64,000 bases of DNA, from contig JALMLS010000373.1 in assembly GCA_038496445.1 (NCBI GenBank), positions 1 through 64,000 of the forward strand, written 5' to 3'. Below the pieces are notes generated by a model, which was given only the letters and a program-made list of their open reading frames with translations, was not told where the DNA came from and searched no databases. The translations under genes were made by a program, and so were the position numbers. Below, in pieces: positions 33,801 to 45,502 of the stretch (positions are counted from its first letter, which is position 1; every line of letters starts with the position of its first letter). The DNA comes from Trichosphaerium sp. ATCC 40318 (Eukaryota; Discosea; Flabellinia; Trichosidae).

Positions 33801-36540
33801 ATATTATTAAAATGCTCTCCCGTTCTTCAAGCAGCAGCAGCTCACGCGTTGTTTTACATTTGCTACAATACTGGTATGCGTGAAAAAAAAAGTTGACCTT
33901 TGAATAATCTGTGCTAACTCGTTTTTAGATGAACACTACAATAAAATTGTTGATAGGCCAACAATATTTACGCTCATGCGTCTTTTGGATTCTATTGATA
34001 TCAGGATGGTAGAGGCTTCAATGCAGTTGTTAGTAGAACTAAGCAGTTATGGTAATTTTTTTGCCTTTAAAAAGTGTTTACATCGCTCATTATTTGTAGA
34101 TCCCGCTAAGACTCTCATTTATGAATCTGGTTCACTCAAACACGTTGTAAGGTTACTAGCCAGTAAATCAGGAGATATACGCCTTTGGGCGTCTGGTGTT
34201 ATAAGTAACTTGTCTAGCAAAGGTAACATGAACCAACACTGAGTTTTGGTACAAAGCTAAATATGTATTATCTAGACGAACTTCAAAAAGAGTTATCAGA
34301 TTTGAAAGTCATACGACCATTGATACAGTTACTACAAGCAGATGTTAACGGATTTGCTGTAGAGGTACACATCAAAAACCTCAAATCTTTTTTATTGCTT
34401 CATTCATTTACACGTCATCTTTAGGGTATTGAAGACTTTACTACATTTGCTTTGAGCAATCTTTCACAGCTTGATTCAAATCATAAGATTATTGCAGAAC
34501 GTGGTGGTGTTGGTACTCTATCAAAACTATTAAATAGACAAGATCCTGTAATTGTTGATCAAGTTCTTTCTACAATAGCAAATGTGACACTTAACAGTAC
34601 GTGATAATAATACTCAAGGTTTATTTTTGGGGTGTGGAGTAAGTTCTACTTCGAACTGATAGTTATAACTCCACACATGTTTTTCTTTCATGAAAATGTG
34701 CACGTGTTGCTCTGATTGTTGACATCTATTCCAATTATTTTACTGATTGTTTTAGGGGATGTGGTATCGTTGATTGCTTCAAGTGAGACTGCATTGTTAG
34801 ATATTGAAACAATTACAAAGTATGCTTTATTAAACGGTAAAGATCAAGAAGAAGATGATGAAGATTTATGGGTTCACATAAACCTAAACAGTTATAAAAT
34901 TATTCGAAATCTACTAACCAACAGTACGGTTGAAGATATAAAGATGGATGCTCATGTTCGTTGCCGTCAAGTTGAATAACAATGATTTCGCTGGTTGTTT
35001 TTGCTTCAATGATGATTCAATGCAATATACAAAAAGAGCAAAGCATTAGCGATCATTATTGTTGCGAAACTTGACGGCGACCAATGACATCATTTTGTAC
35101 TTTTTTTTGAGTTAATTTTACTTTACATAGAGAGTCTCTGTAAGAAGTTAAAAGAGTCTAAGATTGCACGTATTTTATACTTGGCTTTGCGTAAGGGAGG
35201 TATTTGCCTTGAACATGCTTCTCAAGCGTTATGGCTACTTTCGGAGATTGGTACAATCTTTTTTTTTTCTTTTGTTTGTCAGTCTTGTTTATTTTGTTAT
35301 TTAGAAGGGAACAAAGAAGCTTTTGGAGTTCGTGGAACAAACTTGTTTTGTAACTTGTTATTTGAGCAAGATTTGAGTAAATTCAACGTAGAAACACTTC
35401 AAGGCGTTTTAGGCGCTTTAGCAAACCTTGCAATGATACGTACGTCCAGTTCTTAGTTTGCTATTCCGATGTGAGTTTTTTTTTTCTTTTCGCTGAACCG
35501 TTTCATTGTGATGACTGCTTCTCTTCTTTTGTTTTAAGATATTGATATGAACTTAGGAGATCTCGCTTTAGAGATATCTAGAAGTGCAGGAACTCTAGAT
35601 TGTGTAATGGAATTTATGATGGAGAGGAAAACCTCTGACAATAGACTCGCTTTACAAGCAACAAAATTATTGGCAAATGTTTCTTTTCATCTTGGTTCGT
35701 TTAGTTTTTGAATTTTGCCTCTTCAGAAACAAATATCAGTTCTTGTTTTTGTAAAACAAATCGTTTCAATGATTGATATTAGAGACGCGTGGTTCCATGT
35801 TTCCTATTGGCCAGACTATCCTTCCTTGCATGTTATATCATCTATCAAGTCTACAAAGCTCAGGTGATTTTTTAGATAAGTTGATTTTATTGGCGACAGG
35901 ATTATTTCGACAAGGTAACAACACCTCGTTTTATTGAATTATGATTTTTCTTGTTTATTTGTCACTTGGTTGACCTTGGCTCATTCACTTTCTAAATCAC
36001 TGTATAGATTCATTTGGATCACTTCCTATTATATCACGTATCTTAGGTTTGATCATGGGCAACAAACTTTCTCCATATTCTCGAAGAAGAGCTTGTAGAT
36101 TATTGGTGGCATTTGGTAAAAAACCAAAATTTTCAAAAGCAACCAGCGCTCTTATTCACCACACCAATTTTTTATCAAAAGAGTCTATCATAAACGATAT
36201 AACAACTACAGGTGATGATACTAAGACATTATCTGAAATCAAAGCATATTTTGATGCATTGAAAAAACAACAACAAGAAAATATAAAAAACAAACATCCT
36301 CTTTTTTATTGGAGTACAACTGATGTTAAAGTATGGCTGAGAGCTGATGATTCAATCTCATCAACAATATCAGATTTGGTTAGTGCTTATGGTTATACAG
36401 GGAGTAATATTATAGAAGATAAAGGGACATTCCAAAGGTTAGAAGGTATCAACCATGTTCCAAAACAAACTTTAAATTTGGCCATTACAAAATGTAAAAC
36501 ATTACTGGAGGGTGGTGTACCAGGTGATACTAAAAAATAA
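30836..36540 (+). CDS. Large armadillo (ARM) repeat protein with a SAM-like C-terminus
   Basis: About two dozen short exons run from MKRKKKKNGVVTFDIVNKIK (30836) to the stop after GGVPGDTKK (36540), for an estimated 1100 or so residues. The N-terminus is basic. Most of the protein is tandem three-helix ARM units, for example ISKNGIKSVVKRLYSDC with RRNAAWALWCLSC, LRLGGTEPLLKLLDSK, CGAVPALVRLLKSKVQTIRS with AEDVLWSLSC, and KDTLPYLIKLLGSKHP. Such solenoids are protein-binding scaffolds (importin-alpha, beta-catenin types). The final 110 residues contain YWSTTDVKVWLRADD and a helical segment resembling a SAM-type domain, judged from the pattern only. No kinase or enzyme domain is seen. Intron positions often fall between ARM units. 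Confidence 0.8.
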
Positions 36541-36958
36541 TGTATGGTATTTCTTTGAAGGATGTATTTACTGTGTATCAGTGTTTTTTAAGAGTAGCTT
36601 CCTCATAGGCTTTATTCTATACAGTTTCGACTTCAATAATTTGTTTCTTCCTTGCACGTGATATGTCAGTTCCGGTCACGCAAAAGGAAAGCTTAGAGGC
36701 AATGACACTTTAGTTATATGGATCTTGTAATAGGTTTGGTTTAAACTCACATCACGCTGTTTTTTTTAAATGATGATACTTTCCGTTCATATCGTAAATA
36801 TTTCACTGAATTATAAGCCTAGTGACTCGCTTTAGTTATCGTGAGGTTTCATGGTTCCCCGTTACCACACCTGTTGTTCTGTAGCACAGTTTTAACTGTC
36901 TTTTTATTTCTCACAAGCTCACGAAGGAGCTCAAAGTTAATTAAGTAATTAGCACTTT
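36541..36958. other. Intergenic region between the armadillo gene and the hAT-like element
   Basis: It should carry the 3' UTR of the armadillo gene. It is AT-rich with no convincing frame or structure. Confidence 0.45.
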
Positions 36959-37728
36959 GTATTTGGTAGAGGTGGCAAATACCGGTCCGATACCGGTCCG
37001 GTTTCAATATATCGGTTTTCGGTACGTAACCGGTCCGTGATTTAGAACAAGAGCAGTATTCATTCAGTGAATAACAATGTAAGTGGCTTCTTTTTGAACC
37101 ACCACTCACTTTATTTTGAATAAAAGTAGCCTGAAACGCCTTAAAATTGAGAGTTCTACACATAGAGTGGTTGAAAGCCCTCAATCAGCCCGTTTTAACA
37201 AAATTAAGTTTAGCGCGGTAAAACAAGGTCACGCTTGCCTAACCGCTACTTTTTTTGAGTCAAAATGTGCCTGTGGTGACGTTATTTTGACATTTGGACA
37301 AAATCAAGGCGATGTTACATACTTTCATACACTTTCACCCAAACATCTTTTTATCACTTTGTGCGCGTAGAGCAACTTGTCAAGTGCATTGCTTACGCGA
37401 AATAATAGTATCTAAACTATTTTAGGTATGAAAAAAAAAAAGTGGTGATATTCAAACCTGCCACAAAAAGTGTACAGCCACCTTATGTGCATGCACACAG
37501 TGAGTAGGTCAATGGATGGAGGGTTCTGAGATTTTGTGACAGGGACCGTTTGGACCGATAAAAATCCAAGGGAGTACCCTTTGACAAAAATTCCTTTTTC
37601 GGCTATTTTTCCGATTTTCCAAGGGTACTCCCTTTGACAGCGGACCGTTTGGACCGTTTACGGACCGGTCTTTGCGTTTCGGTCCGGAACCGGTTCGGAC
37701 CGGTATTTCTGCCATCTCTAGTATTTGG
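36959..37728. mobile_element. Non-autonomous hAT-type DNA transposon (MITE), 754 bp, with 8-bp target duplication
   Basis: The element spans 36967-37720. Its ends are inverted repeats. The left begins TAGAGGTGGCAAATACCGGT; the reverse complement of the right end begins TAGAGATGGCAGAAATACCG. Both then continue into CGGTCCG-type motifs. It is flanked by a perfect 8-bp direct repeat, GTATTTGG, at 36959-36966 and 37721-37728. An 8-bp duplication and a TA-G-AG terminus are the hallmarks of hAT elements. No transposase is encoded; the only frame (about 37116-37370, 84 codons) is unremarkable. Inside, CCAAGGGAGTACCCTTTGAC (about 37568) and CCAAGGGTACTCCCTTTGAC (about 37618) share flanks but have inverted cores. 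It sits between genes and appears not to break one. Confidence 0.88.
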
Positions 37729-37950
37729 TTCAAATCCATTTAACACGAATCACCTTGAATGATCCTTTTACGCTATACCAAAACAGCACAACGCTTCGGG
37801 TAGGGCGGTACCCTATTTGGTTGGCACTCTACAAAAACTAAAAGTGCGAATTTGGCATATCACTTCAAACACTAGCACAACTCGTCTCGCTCTTTTCGTA
37901 AACAAAAGAAAGGAGTCACATTACACTTAAAACCCCTTCACAATATAAAA
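37729..37950. other. Intergenic region upstream of the CBM6-like locus
   Basis: A short AT-rich interval follows the transposon. A GGTTCAAATCC string at its start looks like a tRNA T-arm, but no cloverleaf can be built around it. It presumably held the promoter of the downstream locus. Confidence 0.35.
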
Positions 37951-38806
37951 ATGCACAACTTGACGATACTCTTACTTGATTGCACAATAGCCTTTGATAA
38001 CCGTGCTCCTGGTATCAGAACTTTAAAAACTTCGAAGATTCAACCTTTGGAAATTCAGGCACGTGATTTCTTTTTGTTGTTTTGGAAAGTACCAATAATT
38101 AACTTGCTTCATTTAGGTGAAACTGATTGCGCTCCTAACAACAGAGGGCGTTCTCATTTGGAAGATTTGCAACCCACTAGTGATTCCAATGGAAACTGTA
38201 ATATTGGTTGGCGCAAGCAGGAGAATGGGTTGAATATGACATAGATTTTACAAGCTGGTGTATGACGTGAGTCTTCGTGTAGCTTCTGATGTACAGGGAC
38301 TTAAAACTGTTAATGTTATCATTAATGAAAGGACAACTTCTATTACTTTCCCTGCCACAGGAGACTGTCACTGAGACAATCGGACAAGTCAATGGAGGTG
38401 GTCGTAATGTTCGCATTGGCTCCGCTTCAGATGATGTTAACTTGAACTTCATGGATTTGCAGTTATCCAGCGCAAACAACAATGGTGGTTTCAACAACAA
38501 TGACGGCAACAATGACAGTGGTTTCAGTAACAATGGAGGCAATAACAACGGAAACAACAATTATGACTTCAACAATCACAACAGTGGCATGAAGAATTGT
38601 CCACCTTTCAAGCGTTCCATCATGTACGTCTCCACTTTTATTTATTTGATGTCGTATTTCTTGCTTCTGCTGTTGTCCTTAAAGGTAACGGTATTACTCA
38701 TATGAACGTCACAGTACCACAAGATGCTTTATTTGGTTCTCAATGCGCATTTTCTACTTCTATTTTCAAACACGATCCAACAGAGGATCACATCATTGTC
38801 AAATAA
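37951..38806 (+). pseudogene. CBM6-like secreted carbohydrate-binding protein, reading frame broken
   Basis: Translated pieces line up as a CBM6/CBM35-type module but lie in different frames. NGNCNIGW (about 38188) is in one frame, GEWVEYDIDFT (38220) in a second, and YDVSLRVASDVQGLKTVNV (38261) in a third. SASDDVNLNFMDLQL (about 38418) returns to the second frame. An Asn/Gly-rich linker (NNNGG repeats, about 38475-38580) follows, and a last piece (NGITHMNVTVPQDALFGSQC) is again out of frame unless an unusual splice is used. The start at 37951 (MHNLTILLLDC) could be the remains of a signal peptide. At least three frame changes without plausible GT-AG introns suggest a decaying pseudogene; indel errors in the assembly would look the same. 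Confidence 0.55.
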
Positions 38807-38968
38807 TAAAAAAAACAATTGTAGTTCATATTTTTTTCAGATTGTCGTTTACTGTCTTTGAGTACTTTTTTTTGTTAGCTTTCTATTTGTTGTCATTGTT
38901 ATTATTTTGCTACATTGGTGAAATTCAAAATATCTCTACAGAACATGTAGTTGCAAATTGCTAGTCAG

Positions 38969-41900
38969 TTATTTCGATTTAAGATGTTCAGGCCCAATAT
39001 TTGGTACTTTTTGTGCATCTTGCAGTGCAAATACTTCGTCTGTAGGAATAAGTTAGATTGAGGAAAACAAGAATAAAATTATTTAACAAAAGCCAGTCCC
39101 ACAAATTCATTAGGAAATGGCCACTTTGTTGTCATTTTCCCTGAGGTTTTAGGCCATTTCCCACTAAACTTATTGGACCATCTTTTTTTTTTTCGTACCT
39201 TTTGTACATTGTGAGTAGTCCCATTCACCATTAATATTTTGCTCAGTGCAAAATATTATTGAAGGCCCTTCGCATTCCATATTTTTTGTTGCATACAAAT
39301 CGCTACCTAAGATAGATTCTGTGATTAGAAAAAAGCTCATCATGTTTTTTTCACAGAAAAATGAGGATGTATTTACCATATCGTGGTACAGCTTTAGGGT
39401 CTGATCCCATTACTATAGGAGCCGGGAAGAAGTATCTCTCTTGTCCAAGTGAGTGAAGAGGAACAATACCAGCAATCTTGGTTGAAGTCAGTGATGTTCA
39501 CAACATGAAGAACTAATAACAAATTTGTTGTGGTTTAAGTCTTACGCTAGTATTTTTCTTCTTTGGAACCGTTTTATCCTTTTTATTCCATCTTCCATAT
39601 GTAGCACGTGCACTCTGGGTAATTATACAATAAAACCTTGATGAGATGTAAGCGAATCAACGAAACAGATTCAAGAATTGTTTGTTTACATCAAAAATCG
39701 AAAAAAAAAGCAAATCGCACTTTTTATTGCCAACCTGTGCAAACCTGCGACAAGCAACATTCTTTGGATTGATGTCATCGCGTAATTTATAAAAAGTGTC
39801 GAATAACGATAAAGGCTTAGATTTCTGCTCCAATACTTGACCCTAAAAACTCAGTTAAAAGTTTTCCCTTTGGTTTTTTTCTCAATATATTCTCGAAGTA
39901 CGTACTGGTACACCTCGCTTTACATCTGCCTGTACTACAACTATATTTATTTCAGATTTTTGCCTTGACGCCATGCCAAAATCGAATAGGACCATTCGAT
40001 CATAAACCTGGAAATAACTCAGTAAAGTTGGAACACTTGTTTTTTCGTTGACCAACAATATTCCTTTTGGTGTTTTTTTGTGTTGGTAGTCTATTCATAC
40101 CTTAATCACGAGCCTCTGTGGATCTACCCAAGACATATTTGCGCTCCATCCGCAAAAATAAGGCATCAAAAAGGAGCTGTTACTTTCAAGTGTGATTGGA
40201 TCAATGAAATGAATAATACCTTGTTCTGAGTACTTTTTTTTTGAGAAGAACAAAAGTTAGTTGTTACACCTTTTCATAGCACAAGTCGTTAAATCTAAAG
40301 ATTGGACATATTGTCAAACGTACACATATGAATCTATTATATTGTACTAGTATATTATTCATCTTTCGTAGTTCTTCACAGAACCTTGACGATATTTTTT
40401 TGTTAGCCTCAATATCCCATAAACAAAGCCAAGGATAAGATGTGTTACTACCAGCCTTTCTCATAGTTACACTAACAGCCAGCTATTGATTTTATAATTA
40501 GAAAGTCTATAAACAAGTCTACACTCACTTGATTGCTATTGGGATCAATAGAGGCTGAGACCTAAACAGAAATAAGGAAACGAAATCACGAAAAAAGTGA
40601 GAAAATAGAAGAAAAAAGTCACTAATTCGTACAACAGTGTATCGCGCTAAATTATCCGGAAGGTCAATTGATGCCTTTGGTATACTTGTGTCACTAAGAT
40701 CGTATATTTCTAATTTTTGCATGATATCTATTGAAGTGGTTAATAATGATTTTCTGGAGTAAAAAAAAAGTGAGGCTTACTTGTAGTTGTTGTCGGATCA
40801 AACCTTGCTACACATACATAATGTCCATTATAGGCAATCAACTATGTGGTACTTGAGATGTTTTAGTATTTAAATACGAACAATACCTTGAAAGTGTTGG
40901 AGATATCGATATCACTAAACCTTGTCAGTTGCTGTCAGTTAAATATTATACAGGAAGTACGTGAAAGTTTGTGCTTCAAGAGATACGAGTTTCAAGTGAC
41001 TGTGACGGCGATAGTGATCACCATACGCAATAATACGAGCAGTTCCATCTTTATTATACTTACCAGAGCGACTAAAAATCCACCATAAGCTGAAACAACA
41101 TAGATAACTGAAAATGAAAACTGAGGCAAAAAAAAAATCCCAAAGAAAACAAAAATCTTCTTAAACAAAGACTCCATGAAACTAACCTGTATGGTCTTGC
41201 AGTAGGAAATACCAACTCTATTGTATGTGTTAGTTTAAACACAAAGAACCGAAAAAACCTCATCCAGCAAGACGTACTGAAGTCAGCAATCTTCTTTGTC
41301 TCCTCGCCCTTAACGTAATTTGTTCTTGTCACAATATGCTGCCAACGTTCGCTACTAGATCCAATAATCTCCTAAGTAATCTGTGAGTGTTAACTCTGCG
41401 TTGCAAGGATCAGTACCTGAGTTTGGTTTTTGAACTGAATTGCTCGTTTGTGCTTTCCCTTCTCTGTCCATGGAATACGTTGAACCGTTTGACGTATTGG
41501 ATCAACCAGTTCTGTGTTAAGGACGGTACGCTAGAAGCTCGTTTAGGTTCCAAGACTGTTGGTAGTTCCTATAGTGACGTACATGGTCGTAAGAGCCGTA
41601 CTCTATGATATGAACCCACGATATAGAGAGAATTGGCCATATAAGTGCGTCACAATAAAATCCGTACTGAACGCGCCTTTAGACGGTAAAAAACGTGTAG
41701 ATGCTATAAGTACCTTTCCTGTCATTTCAGTTACTCTACGAGTGTGTTTAGATTATGTAAAAAGTTTTGTACAAAACCGTTTATACCTGTTTTGTGAAGC
41801 TATAACAAGTGGTAGTACTCTTGACTTCTTTATATTGTAATTTGCCATTGACAGGCGAATACAAGCTTCTTTCCAATCTTGAATATGCGTGTAGTTGCAT

Positions 41901-42107
41901 TCACGCTTGTAAAGTAACTAGAAACAAATTAACGCCAAAAAATACAAAAAATATATTCGTCAAGTGATTTACCTTCCACAATGAGCTGTGTCCTGTTGAT
42001 GCGCACCAAGCATTGTTTACACAAGCACATTTTAGTACATCTATTGGTTTTAGGTTCGTGAAAATACCAAACAGCAGTTCGGGAGGAAAGTCTGCAATGT
42101 GTTGCAT
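38969..42107 (-). CDS. F-box protein with a beta-propeller-like C-terminal region
   Basis: The gene runs from MQHIADFPPELLFGIFTNLK (42107) to the stop after IGPEHLKSK (38969), with many short introns. The first 50 residues are an F-box (FPPELLFGIFTNLKPIDVLK...CVNNAW...SSLWK), the motif that docks to SKP1 in SCF ubiquitin ligases. The long remainder has blade-like strands such as YPWLCLWDIEANKK, GIIHFIDPITLESN, RLVIKVYDRMVLFDFG and DLPDNLARYTVV. These look like WD40-type or related propeller repeats but lack clear WD/GH signatures. The region would be the substrate-binding part. The exon chain in the first third (about 41800-41100) was followed by frame only. It is divergent from the next plus-strand locus (about 265 bp apart). 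Confidence 0.72.
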
Positions 42108-42371
42108 ACTGTGCGAGTTGTATTACAGCAAGCGGAGTTCGCTTGTCAGCTTTCTGGTCAAAAAATGTCACAGCTATTTCAAATCCATTTCACAAATTAA
42201 ACCAATGGTTGCGCATCATATTCACACGTTCTTGACGTAGTTTAACGCAAAGCAAAGCTTATTAGTACGTTTTAGTAAAGTTTTGTTTATTTTTCTTCTT
42301 GAGACCGAGCTAGTAGAGATTTTATGCCAGTGACGATATATTCTTTGCAGAGAAGAGTAAGATCCTTCATA
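42108..42371. promoter_or_regulatory. Divergent promoter region
   Basis: It lies between the F-box gene (minus) and the next plus-strand locus. It contains T-rich tracts but no motif I can name. Confidence 0.35.
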
Positions 42372-43044
42372 AATGTTGAATGATAGTTTTCAATCTGAGG
42401 TGTTAGAACTCTACTACGCTTGGTCTCACCAGATTAAGCTGGGTTGGATGTAATGATGAAAGAGATCAGATTCTGAATACTTCGTGATCATCTATCGGTC
42501 TACACAACCATTCTTTCTGAACATCATCCCTTCGCTACAATAAGCCTAAAACCAATTCATACTACGTTTTTGGAGCTAATTGGCAATACTTAGGCTCATG
42601 CAGCTCGTTTGGTTTGCGAATACTATTCGTATACGCTCAACAACGTAGTACGGATGTACCGTGAACTCAATGAGAAAAAAACAGCATTCAACAAGTGTCA
42701 GTATGTCACCGGCCTACGAGGGAATGCCACTACTGAGGTTTTTCTAGAGCTCGGGAATACAAGCTATGGCGTACTCAGTACTAAAAGGTATGCGATTTGT
42801 CTACCTACTAGCTCATTGCTTAGTTGTTTATAGACAAAATAGTGCAGCTAGCATTACGTTCAAGGACGGAGCATGCTCCTAAAACTTATTCCTCAACAGT
42901 CGCAAGTGATTCAAGGCCAATTTTTTGTGTCGAGTTATCAATCGCGCAGGGAAATACGGATGAATTAGGCGAAGATCCAGAGAAGACCTTTTTCATGACA
43001 TCCAAAAACGTCATATTTCAATGGAAGCAGACTCTGGAGAAGTG
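42372..43044 (+). CDS. Unassigned protein-coding locus, exon structure uncertain
   Basis: Three exon-like pieces share the strand. The first is MLNDSFQSEVLELYYAWSHQ from ATG 42372. The second is AHAARLVCEYYSYTLNNVVR to VFLELGNTSYGVLSTKR (about 42592-42787, with a good ACTTAG acceptor). The third is KIVQLALRSRTEHAPKTYSS to VIFQWKQTLEK, ending at TGA 43042. They do not join cleanly: the first donor is unclear and the last acceptor leaves a frame mismatch. The amino-acid make-up looks like real protein. I do not recognise a family. It may be a real gene with an intron I misplaced, or a damaged one. Confidence 0.35.
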
Positions 43045-43465
43045 AGACGATCTTCATGGTAACTACTAGCAACAGCAGCTTTGTATTGCTTAATAAAGAT
43101 AATATTTACTTTATGTGTCTCTCTAATTGCCCACATTAAGGGTTTGGGTAAAAAATGACTTGTTTAACATTTGACATGCTATGCGACATACTTTTTTGTC
43201 AGTGGTTTTCGTGCTGTGCCTAACAGATCTTTCTATTTGCAGTGGGAGGTGTTGGAATGTCTTTGACATGGAGTGTTTGCAACTCAATATGTGAATCAAA
43301 CAAATTTATTCCTAAGCTAACTTCCTGAGCAGAGGCAACAGAAGTCAAAAGTGGGAAACCGAAACATTTACTTACGCTACCTGTGAATGTCAAAGCAGGT
43401 CATTGCGACGTTTTTTATTTTACCCCAAATTACTTCTCGTTCATAAATTCTGAGAAGTAGAAAGT
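43045..43465. other. Intergenic region upstream of RAD9
   Basis: About 420 bp contain no recognisable frame. TTCTGAGAAGTAG lies directly before the RAD9 ATG and is a possible splice acceptor. Nothing else is called. Confidence 0.45.
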
Positions 43466-45063
43466 ATGGAGTGCGCACTACCGGGTTCGAATATTCGTGT
43501 ATTCTCGAAGATGATACAGTGTATGCAAAAGATAGGCGAGGAAGTCCTGTTTTTGGCTGGGCCTGATAACGTAACCTTTAACCGTTACGATTTAATACTA
43601 ATACGCCTAGTTGGTCATGCGCGCACTGAATAATGCCCGTTCCGCGTATTTCCAGTTCACGTTACACCGTGACTTCTTTGATAGCTACGAAATGCGCCCT
43701 ATAAGCACAAATCCAGGCGCTACAATAAATTGTCGCTTATTGATCAAGGTACGACAAACTTCCAATAAAAAAAAAAATATTAACGAGCTGAAATAGGCCT
43801 GTTTGGCTGTATTTCGCTCAGCATTAAACCAAGTGGACATCTGTAAAATCTCAATCAGCGAAGATGGAGAGCAAATGATATTTTCGTTACTATGTAAACA
43901 GGGTGTTAAAAAGACGTATAAACTCAACGTAGAAGAGTGTGAACCGCTTCAGGTGACGTTTCTTTCTGTTTTAGTTTTGTTTTATCAAAGGTTACCTCTA
44001 CTCACACTAGATAAAGGCAGTATACGATAAATCACAGTGCCATAACCGTATCTCAGCGCGGGCAAAGACATTGAACGACGTTATACAGAATTATCCTTCT
44101 TCAATTGAAGAAATTGCATTTTACTTGCTTACAGGGTCTCACGCCGGATTAATTATAAAGTAAGTAGCTTCTTCTAGATCCTTAAAGGCTTTTAAGACCA
44201 TACAACCATTGATATCCTCCTTAGGAGCCATATTGATGAGAATAAACCTGAAGATCAACTTGCAAAAATTCTACGTACAGAGGCAACAATAGGACAAACA
44301 GAGTTTGAACTATGGGAGATACAAGAACCTCTAGAACTTGTTTTCTCACTTAAAGAAATGAAAGCTTTACTTGCATTTTGTGAGGCAGTAAACCAAAATG
44401 TTGCTATCTTCATGTCTGGCAACGGAAAGTAAGTACCAAAACCAAACAACATTTTCACATTTTTTTTGTTCATTTTCGTTGAACACCTTGCTCACGTGTT
44501 TAACTCTTCAGGCCATTACTCGTTGCTGTTAAATGTTCACATGCTTTCACAGGTACCTCCCACTCAGAGTTTTCTTTGGTTTTTTTTTTGAATAATATTT
44601 GAACACGTGACTAACACGTGTTTCTTTTGAAATAGCTGATTTTGTGCTTGCTACTGTATTTTCAAAACCTGAGGATGAAGACTCTTCTCAAGCTTCTTCT
44701 GCAATGCAAGTCGATCAATCTTCAGGTCAGCCGCCAAGTTCAGGTGTTTCATCTGGTAGAAACGCTGTTGGCTCTTATGACCCACAAAGTGGTCAATCTG
44801 GTGGATACAACTATGATAATGATAGAGACGTGCGTATGGGTGGTACACCAAGTGGGTATGGAGGTGCTATGTCAGATGCTGGTCTTTTGACTCCTCCTGG
44901 TGGAGTTTCTTCAGAAAATTCTGGTCGCAGACAGCATGAAGATATGAGCGCTCCTTCTTCAAAGAGAAGCCCACAAGGAGCCTTATGGGATGATGGAGAT
45001 GATTATGATATGGCTGATATTGGAGATGATTATACAGATGTACCAGCCAGCCCAGAAAACTGA
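43466..45063 (+). CDS. RAD9: RAD9, subunit of the 9-1-1 DNA damage checkpoint clamp
   Basis: About eight exons join in frame, from MECALPGSNIRVFSKMIQC (43466) to TDVPASPEN with TGA at 45061. The PCNA-like clamp region shows the typical RAD9 order: CMQKIGEEVLFLAGPDN, NNARSAYFQFTLHRDFFDSY, NCRLLIKACLAVFRS, KTYKLNVEECEPLQAVYDKS, LTGSHAGLIIKSHIDENK, FELWEIQEPLELVFSLKEMK and GNGKPLLVAVKCSHAFTADF. The C-terminal tail (from about 44650) is about 130 disordered residues rich in Ser, Gly and Asp, where RAD9 is normally phosphorylated to recruit TopBP1/Dpb11-type proteins. RAD9, RAD1 and HUS1 form the clamp loaded at DNA lesions to activate ATR/Mec1. Partners are not in this window. The splice junction for the first intron (43572-43613) uses a CTAATAC...CTAG acceptor region. 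Confidence 0.9.
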
Positions 45064-45502
45064 GAACAACAAACTTTGTAAATAATGTTGTTTGTGTTGA
45101 AAATAAAGGGAGAAATTATTGTAAAGTTCAGAGTAACTACTTATTCAAAGAAAGACCCGCAAATTACATTGTTACTTCACGGTAAAAAGTGGAACTGTCG
45201 ATGCATACAATTTTACGAAGAACTGTAGTATGACGGAAGAGACACTTTACAAGATGCTGCTTGTATGGCTTAATATAACTAATGGTTATATCTCTTAGAG
45301 ACAGCTGTATCACAGTAGTATAAACACTGGGTCATTTGGACAAGTCCTTTTTTTACATTTGTATTTATTTTTCTTGTTTGTAAATCACGTCGAACAAGGT
45401 TAACATAACAAACACAAGAATTTTTTTGTACTATTAAAATTAAAGCTAAAGTTATCGGTACGGTACATGGATATAAACCTGACCAGACGTGCTCTCTTCG
45501 CC
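45064..45502. other. Intergenic region between convergent genes
   Basis: It lies between the RAD9 stop (plus) and the stop of the F-box/SPRY gene (minus). Both 3' UTRs fall here. Short frames on the minus strand do not continue the upstream gene. Confidence 0.5.

Noticed and set aside
37726-37737. tRNA T-arm-like GGTTCAAATCC
   Set aside because: No acceptor, D or anticodon arms can be paired around it, on either the present or the pre-insertion sequence.
43480-43500. GGTTCGAAT resembling a tRNA T-arm
   Set aside because: It is inside the first coding exon of RAD9 and no cloverleaf can be formed.
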